A stretch of DNA of 20,806 nucleotides. Source: DAIOSQ01 sp036752465 (GTDB lineage: Bacteria > Pseudomonadota > Gammaproteobacteria > Legionellales > Legionellaceae). The translations under genes were made by a program, and so were the position numbers. The stretch lies in assembly GCA_036752465.1 (NCBI GenBank), contig DAIOSQ010000018.1:1-20806 (forward strand), in the 5' to 3' direction. The notes under the pieces were generated by a model. The model ran no database searches and had not been told where the DNA came from. It saw nothing but the letters and a program-made list of their open reading frames with translations. Shown here piece by piece: positions 15,833 to 20,806 of this stretch (its first letter is position 1; the number at the start of each line of letters is the position of its first letter).

Positions 15833-16564
15833 CTAAGGAGCTGTGACCAATTGTTGAATGGCTTGGTGAACTCTGCTGATCAAAGCATCTTTGGTTTGCA
15901 GGGTATACTGTGATGCATCAATAGGCTCACCAATATGAATTTCTGCGTGTTGGCCAAGATTAAATTGCAGCGTTCGTGCAGGCAATATATCAAAAGCCCC
16001 GCGAACACCTATGGGGATTATGGTTGCTTGTGTTTGAATAGCGGTGATAAAACACCCTTTCTTGAACGGTTGTAATTGGCCGTTCTGTGAGCGGGTACCT
16101 TCTGGAGCAACCCAAATCACTATATTGTCTTGTAATAAACGTTGCATGTATTGCAAATCTTGGATGGCCTCCTTATTATTTTTACGCGCAACAAATGGAA
16201 ACTCAGTTGCGCGCATGGCTCGACCCATGAGCGGAATTTTCTTCATTTCTTTTTTGGCAAGCATACGTATGGATGTCTGTGGAAAGGCATAAAAACTCAG
16301 CGGGATATCAAAATGACTGGAATGATTGCACATAATCATAGTCGCTTTACCTGGCTCTGGTTTAACGTCATGAGGATTGATGACTTTGCAGTCGATGTTA
16401 AGAATCTTAAGCAATTTATCTGTCCACCCACGCAGGGTTTTATCGACCCAACGCCGATCAACTTTAGTCCATATACTTTTGCCGATGGCTAATGTGCACA
16501 TATGTGCTGTATAACATACAATGCATATAATGATCCAAAGATTGTGTAATTTTCTAGCTTTCAT
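15833..16564 (-). CDS. plsC: 1-acyl-sn-glycerol-3-phosphate acyltransferase PlsC
   Basis: Inner-membrane acyltransferase that converts lysophosphatidate to phosphatidate, the second acylation in phospholipid synthesis. It has 243 residues (E. coli 245). A hydrophobic N-terminal segment (about residues 8-27) anchors it. The catalytic HX4D motif is NHSSHFD with His81 and Asp86. The second acceptor-binding motif is APEGTRSQNG (about 153-162), and FKKGCF at 167-172 and IIPIGVRG at about 180-187 follow the family pattern. GGAG lies shortly before the ATG. It is transcribed away from the fatty-acid desaturase gene, which also acts in membrane lipid synthesis; the two share a 278-nt intergenic region. 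Other bacterial plsC paralogues exist, so its exact acyl preference is unknown. Confidence 0.93.
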   Translation of the reverse strand: MKARKLHNLWIIICIVCYTAHMCTLAIGKSIWTKVDRRWVDKTLRGWTDKLLKILNIDCKVINPHDVKPEPGKATMIMCNHSSHFDIPLSFYAFPQTSIRMLAKKEMKKIPLMGRAMRATEFPFVARKNNKEAIQDLQYMQRLLQDNIVIWVAPEGTRSQNGQLQPFKKGCFITAIQTQATIIPIGVRGAFDILPARTLQFNLGQHAEIHIGEPIDASQYTLQTKDALISRVHQAIQQLVTAP

Positions 16565-16720
16565 AAGTTCTCCACCCGTTCTGAGTTAATTGGGATAATG
16601 CGAAGTCATCACATCTAAATCTTAATTGCATGGAAAAAGTTGTGCATCCATACGTTGTAATTTATGATCCATATAGTTCCTTTCAACTGCACCATCTGGA
16701 AGGATCTGGCCAAGATATTT

Positions 16721-16739
16721 TGTGCAATTGATAAGCACA
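16721..16739. promoter_or_regulatory. Inverted repeat in the divergent plsC/desaturase region
   Basis: TGTGC (16721-16725) and GCACA (16735-16739) are perfect inverted five-base arms separated by nine bases. The repeat sits between two divergent lipid genes, about 50 bases upstream of the desaturase promoter, where an operator for either gene could lie. Five-base arms can occur by chance. Confidence 0.2.
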
Positions 16740-16790
16740 CGCTATTGTCTGCCACTTTTGCTGTGATTGCAACATGCATTGTACATATTA

Positions 16791-16799
16791 TGGTATACT
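16791..16799 (+). promoter_or_regulatory. Extended -10 promoter of the desaturase gene
   Basis: TGGTATACT is an extended -10 element (TG, one base, TATACT at 16794-16799). No good -35 lies at the standard distance, as is common for extended -10 promoters; the nearest TTGCAA (16767-16772) is 21 bases away. The predicted start near 16806 leaves a leader of about 37 nt containing AAGGGG. Confidence 0.5.
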
Positions 16800-16842
16800 G
16801 CGCTTATGTGAGCACAATCTAACGTAACAACAAGGGGTGAAT

Positions 16843-18024
16843 ATGCTATATGGGTATTTAAATTTATCAGTTTGGGGATATGTTTTAGCTACGCTTATAC
16901 TGACTCAGATCACCATTGCTGGTGTGACGATCTATTTGCATCGCTATCAAACGCATCGCGCATTAACTTTGCACCCTATCGTGAGTCATTTTTTCCGACT
17001 ATGGCTGTGGTTGACGACTGGAATGGTCACGGCGCAATGGGTAGCCATTCACCGAAAACACCATGCACACTCCGATGCTGTGGGCGATCCACATAGCCCG
17101 GTTGTGATGGGGCTAAAAAAAGTTTTTTGGGAGGGCGCCGAGCTGTATCGTCAAGCCGCTCAAGATCGCGATATGATTGAGCAATATTCGCATGGCACAC
17201 CAAACGATTGGATAGAAAAAAATCTATACTCTCGCTTCTCATCGAAAGGTGTGATACTCATGTTGCTGCTCGATTTGTTCTTCTTTGGCGTGCCTGGCGT
17301 GACGATCTGGGCTATGCAGATGATGTGGATACCGGTACATGCAGCGGGTGTTATTAATGGTGTTGGGCATCATTGGGGATACCGAAATTTTGAGTGTAAA
17401 GATGCCGCTACCAACATTATTCCATGGGGATTTTGGATCGGTGGTGAAGAGTTACATAACAACCACCATACGTTCGCATCTTCTGCAAAGTTTTCAGTCA
17501 AATGGTGGGAGTTTGATATAGGTTGGATGTATATCTGTTGTCTTTCATTCTTGGGGCTAGCGAAAGTAAAAAAACTACCACCAAGGTTGACCCGCGAAGA
17601 GGGCAAATTGCAAGTTGACTTGTTGACCGTCAAAGCAGTGGTAGGCAATCGTTTTCAAGTGATGTCGAATTACTATCGCGAGGTAGTTAAACCTATTTTA
17701 AAGCAAGCGCGCAAATCCAGAAAATGGTCAGAGCGCAAGTTCTTGCAGTCAGCCGGTAACTTGTTAAAGCGGGAAGAACGGCTGCTTTCAACAGGTGCGA
17801 AAATCAAATTGGATGCAATATTAGCGCGTTATGAGCAACTAAGAGTGGTCTACTCTTATCGACAGTCATTGCAAGATGTTTGGTTAAAGACAGCAACATC
17901 ACAAAAAGAGTTGGTAGAGTCATTACAACAGTGGTGCAAACAGGCTGAAGATTCAGGCATGGATGTCCTGCATCAATTCGCTGCACGTATAAAATGTTAT
18001 GTGCCTAAGGTTGTTTCCGTATAG
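16843..18024 (+). CDS. Membrane fatty-acid desaturase (delta-9 acyl-CoA / acyl-lipid type)
   Basis: An integral membrane di-iron desaturase that introduces a cis double bond into saturated acyl chains, adjusting membrane fluidity. It has 393 residues from the ATG at 16843, with AAGGGG at 16832-16837 five bases ahead; a GTG at 16837 overlaps that site. The three histidine boxes are HRYQTH (33-38), HRKHH (70-74) and HNNHH (205-209), with GHHWGYRNFE at 175-184 before the last box. Hydrophobic helices are near 10-32, 50-65 and 136-172. A basic, helical C-terminal extension of roughly 130 residues follows the catalytic part. Similar length and extension are known in Pseudomonas DesB-like proteins. 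No fused cytochrome b5 domain is present and no reductase gene is adjacent. smc begins 13 nt downstream. Confidence 0.93.
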   Translation: MLYGYLNLSVWGYVLATLILTQITIAGVTIYLHRYQTHRALTLHPIVSHFFRLWLWLTTGMVTAQWVAIHRKHHAHSDAVGDPHSPVVMGLKKVFWEGAELYRQAAQDRDMIEQYSHGTPNDWIEKNLYSRFSSKGVILMLLLDLFFFGVPGVTIWAMQMMWIPVHAAGVINGVGHHWGYRNFECKDAATNIIPWGFWIGGEELHNNHHTFASSAKFSVKWWEFDIGWMYICCLSFLGLAKVKKLPPRLTREEGKLQVDLLTVKAVVGNRFQVMSNYYREVVKPILKQARKSRKWSERKFLQSAGNLLKREERLLSTGAKIKLDAILARYEQLRVVYSYRQSLQDVWLKTATSQKELVESLQQWCKQAEDSGMDVLHQFAARIKCYVPKVVSV

Positions 18025-18037
18025 ATTTTGAGCTGCT

Positions 18038-20806
18038 ATGCACTTAAAACAACTGAAGATTGCAGGCTTTAAGTCGTTTATCGACCCAGTCGTTATCCCA
18101 TTTTTCAGTCATTTGGTTGCGGTGGTTGGACCTAATGGGTGTGGTAAATCAAATATAGTTGATGCTGTGCGCTGGGTGATGGGGGAGAGCTCCGCGAAAA
18201 ATTTACGCGGGGACTCTATGACCGACGTTATCTGCAATGGCTCTTCACAGCGCAAGCCATTGGGGCAAGCGGTGGTTGAATTGGTGTTTGATAACAGCAT
18301 GGGGCGCTTGGGCGGGCCTTACGGCAGTTACCAAGAAATCGCTATCAAACGGGTGGTTACGCGTGATGGCGATTCAGCATATTTTCTCAATGGTGCGCGT
18401 TGTCGAAGGATTGATGTCCTGGATGTCTTTTTGGGTACTGGCGCGGGTCCTCGTAGTTATTCAATGATTACTCAAGGCACCATCGCCAAGCTTATCGAAG
18501 CCAAACCAGATGAGTTGCGCATGTATCTAGAAGAAGCGGCGGGCGTTTCGAAGTATAAAGAGCGGCGTCGTGAAACAAAGCTGCGCATCGAGTCCACCAA
18601 AGAAAATTTACATCGAGTCGAGGATGTTAGCCTTGAGCTGAACAAACAACTGCTGCGTTTATCACACCAAGCAGAAAGCGCTAAGCAATACACCCATTAT
18701 AAACAACAAGAAATGCAGTGCCGTCAGCGTATTTTAACTTTAAAATGGCAGGATCTCTCTGAGCAACAAACAGCACGCTTGCATAAGGTGGCGCAATGGA
18801 CATCGCAGTTGGAAGATTATCAGGCAGTGATGGCGGTTGCTGCCAATGCCCTGGCGAAGCTGAAACAGGATATTTCACATGCACAAGGTGATCTGAGTCG
18901 CTTGCAAACAGCCTATTATCAGGTAGCGATTGAGATTGCCCGCTTGCAGGAGGTACGCACACAAAGAGCACAAGAACAAGCCAGATGTTTGCTTGAGCAG
19001 CAAAGCCTCGAGCTAGCCTACGACCAACTGTCAAAAAACATAGAGCAAGATAAGCAAATATTACAAAAAGCGCAGAGTGATTTACAAGAAAATCAGCAGC
19101 TTTACGCGCAGCTACAACACGAGTTCACCATACAAGAAAAAATGTATCAGGACATGGTGGAACAAGATTTTTTCTATCAAAAAAAAATACAAGATGATCG
19201 GGTTGTGCTTGGTCAGATCACACAAGCAATTGCTGTTGAGCAATTGCAGGTGCAGCATGGCTATCAGCAAGTCCAGACCAGCAAACACAAGATAGCAAAC
19301 CACCAGGCCAGCTTGTCTGGGTATGATGTAGAGGCTTGGCAACAAGCACTTGCGGAGTTGCGAAAAAAACAGTACATCTTGCATCAACAGGCTACCACAG
19401 ACCAAATGACGATCGCCACACAAAAAACAGAGGCAAGCTCGCTTCGCCAACAATGGTTACAAGCAGAGAAAATATGGCAAGAAATGGATGACGCATTGCG
19501 TGTTAAGGAGACGGAACATGCCGTTTTATTGGCAAAATACAAATCATCAAGCCCTCTCTTAGATCAAGCGGAAGAACAATTGCTGCGCTGGCAGTCTTAT
19601 GCGCGTTTGCATGAGCATTTGACGGTGGTAAAAGCGTGGCAAGCCATGGTTGAGTGCATTTTAGACAAAAAAATGCAAGCGATCGTGGTTAATTCGCTTG
19701 CTGACGAAGTCATGCCGCACATATTAGACATTAAAACAACATTTGGATTTTTTGTTGAGCAGAAAGCAGATACACATTCCCCCAAAATTAGTTATGCGGA
19801 CAGTACGATGGTACGCCCGCGCTTGTTAGACATGGTCAGCGGCGCAAGCTTGCACACTTGTCTGATGTTGCAAGATATTTTTGCCGCAGCTGATTTGCAG
19901 CAAGCATGTGCTTGGTTGGATGGTTTGCTGCCGCATCAATCGGTGGCCACCTGTGACGGATTTTGGCTTGGTCCAGGTTGGCTAATGATCGCTAATCAGG
20001 GTATGCAGCATGTGGGTAATTTGTTTGCGCAAAAAGAAGCTTTACAGCATTTAACCGAAGAATTAGCCAGTATGCGGTTGTATAAATTACAGCAGCAACA
20101 ACTTAGAGATGATTGTCACCGACAATTATTTTCACATGAACAGCGGCAAGATGCGCTACAAAAAACAATTTTAGACCATGAGCATGAACGAAAAAAAATC
20201 GATGTTGAAGTGCTGCAATGCCAGCAGAAACTTGAGCAGGCACAGCAACAGGTCGCATCTTTACAACAATTTATAGCGGAAGAAATGATCGTGTTAGAAG
20301 ACAATACAGCGGCCTCTATAGCGGCAAGCCAAGTTCTAGAGGACTTAATGCAGCAAAAAAAAGTCCAAGAAGAAGTTATGGCGGAGTGTATACAAGCCTA
20401 TGAGGTGCGCCAAAAAACCATTGCAGCCGCGCAACTCGTGGTCGATTCACAGCAGAAAACGTTGAATGCTCATGAGATTGCACAGCTTAAGTATCAGCTG
20501 CAAATTGAACAACTTAATGAAAATGTGCAAAAAAACACTGCTCAACTAGACGTGATAACAGCCAAGAAAGTCTTGGTCAGCGCTCAATTGGATGGTTTGC
20601 TTGATCCTGACCATGATACACTGGTAGGGCTGGAAGAAAAGAGTAAGAGCCAAAATTTGATCCAAACTGAGCAAGCTAACGCACAGCAACGCCTGGAACA
20701 GCTGAACCTTTTGACGGTGGAGCATGAGCAAAGCCTGCGCCAAAATAGCCAACACATCCAGCAACTACAGGTCAATATCCAAGGGGAAAAAATCAAAGAT
20801 GAGGCA
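18038..20806 (+). CDS. smc: Chromosome partition protein Smc (5' part, runs off the window)
   Basis: ATPase of the Smc-ScpAB condensin that organises and separates chromosomes. The frame is open without a stop from the ATG at 18038 to the last base, 923 codons; family members have about 1160-1190 residues. The N-terminal head has MHLKQLKIAGFKSF and the Walker A motif GPNGCGKS at 31-38. FLGTGAGPRSYSMITQG and EEAAGVSKYKERR are conserved in this family. A glutamine-rich coiled coil follows from about 165 to 510. A hinge lies at about 520-650, recognisable by RPRLLDMVSG and DGFWLGPGWL, then the return coiled coil. The signature motif and Walker B lie beyond the window. The start is 13 nt after the desaturase stop with only a weak GAG ribosome binding site, suggesting cotranscription. 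zipA and ligA often follow smc in this class. Confidence 0.95.
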   Translation, partial: MHLKQLKIAGFKSFIDPVVIPFFSHLVAVVGPNGCGKSNIVDAVRWVMGESSAKNLRGDSMTDVICNGSSQRKPLGQAVVELVFDNSMGRLGGPYGSYQEIAIKRVVTRDGDSAYFLNGARCRRIDVLDVFLGTGAGPRSYSMITQGTIAKLIEAKPDELRMYLEEAAGVSKYKERRRETKLRIESTKENLHRVEDVSLELNKQLLRLSHQAESAKQYTHYKQQEMQCRQRILTLKWQDLSEQQTARLHKVAQWTSQLEDYQAVMAVAANALAKLKQDISHAQGDLSRLQTAYYQVAIEIARLQEVRTQRAQEQARCLLEQQSLELAYDQLSKNIEQDKQILQKAQSDLQENQQLYAQLQHEFTIQEKMYQDMVEQDFFYQKKIQDDRVVLGQITQAIAVEQLQVQHGYQQVQTSKHKIANHQASLSGYDVEAWQQALAELRKKQYILHQQATTDQMTIATQKTEASSLRQQWLQAEKIWQEMDDALRVKETEHAVLLAKYKSSSPLLDQAEEQLLRWQSYARLHEHLTVVKAWQAMVECILDKKMQAIVVNSLADEVMPHILDIKTTFGFFVEQKADTHSPKISYADSTMVRPRLLDMVSGASLHTCLMLQDIFAAADLQQACAWLDGLLPHQSVATCDGFWLGPGWLMIANQGMQHVGNLFAQKEALQHLTEELASMRLYKLQQQQLRDDCHRQLFSHEQRQDALQKTILDHEHERKKIDVEVLQCQQKLEQAQQQVASLQQFIAEEMIVLEDNTAASIAASQVLEDLMQQKKVQEEVMAECIQAYEVRQKTIAAAQLVVDSQQKTLNAHEIAQLKYQLQIEQLNENVQKNTAQLDVITAKKVLVSAQLDGLLDPDHDTLVGLEEKSKSQNLIQTEQANAQQRLEQLNLLTVEHEQSLRQNSQHIQQLQVNIQGEKIKDEA

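Noticed and set aside
18681..20796. Antisense open frames within smc
   Set aside because: smc is continuously open on the + strand with clear family motifs; the opposite frames are cysteine- or serine-rich shadows of glutamine-rich coiled coil.
1..20806. CRISPR array, insertion sequence, prophage, toxin-antitoxin or defence island
   Set aside because: No regularly spaced repeats, transposase or integrase motifs, or defence domains were seen. Nearly all bases are covered by recognised genes and every gap is under 300 bases.

Overview
The window is about 20.8 kb of chromosomal housekeeping DNA from a gammaproteobacterium. The genes closely resemble those of that class: succinate dehydrogenase with Escherichia-type residue numbering, sucABCD, fis, prs, lolB, and an outer-membrane lipoprotein pathway. 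It carries smc rather than the mukB system, which excludes the Enterobacteria/Vibrio/Pasteurella group. The lolB / tRNA-Gln / prs cluster lacks the ispE gene that usually sits there. Together with moderate GC this makes Legionellales (Legionella/Coxiella relatives) my best guess. That is inference, not a database match.

Region 1 (1-9592, + strand) is a long TCA-cycle operon: the 3' end of sdhD, then sdhA, sdhB, sucA, sucB, sucC, sucD and pdxH. The genes are separated by 2-27 nt, apart from a 94-nt structured gap before sucA. Products are the membrane anchor, flavoprotein and iron-sulfur subunits of complex II, E1 and E2 of 2-oxoglutarate dehydrogenase, both subunits of succinyl-CoA synthetase, and pyridoxamine-phosphate oxidase. 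No dihydrolipoyl dehydrogenase (E3) gene is in the operon, so E3 must come from elsewhere.

Region 2 (9595-13478) holds a small SseB-like gene on the - strand. Divergent from it is a major facilitator transporter whose promoter overlaps a perfect 16-bp palindrome. Then come a membrane-anchored DUF945/YdgA-type protein and a stand-alone fis gene with its own good promoter and ribosome binding site.

Region 3 (13653-16564) is mainly - strand: prs, tRNA-Gln(UUG), lolB and the lysophosphatidate acyltransferase gene plsC. Region 4 (16565-20806, + strand) has a membrane fatty-acid desaturase divergent from plsC, then the first 923 codons of smc, which runs off the right edge. smc starts 13 nt after the desaturase stop.

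No insertion sequence, prophage, CRISPR array, toxin-antitoxin pair or defence system was seen. No gap between genes exceeds 300 bases. I see no convincing undescribed system. The items most worth checking are the missing ispE, the palindromic operator at the transporter promoter, the inverted repeat that could mask the sucA ribosome binding site, and pdxH riding on the TCA operon.
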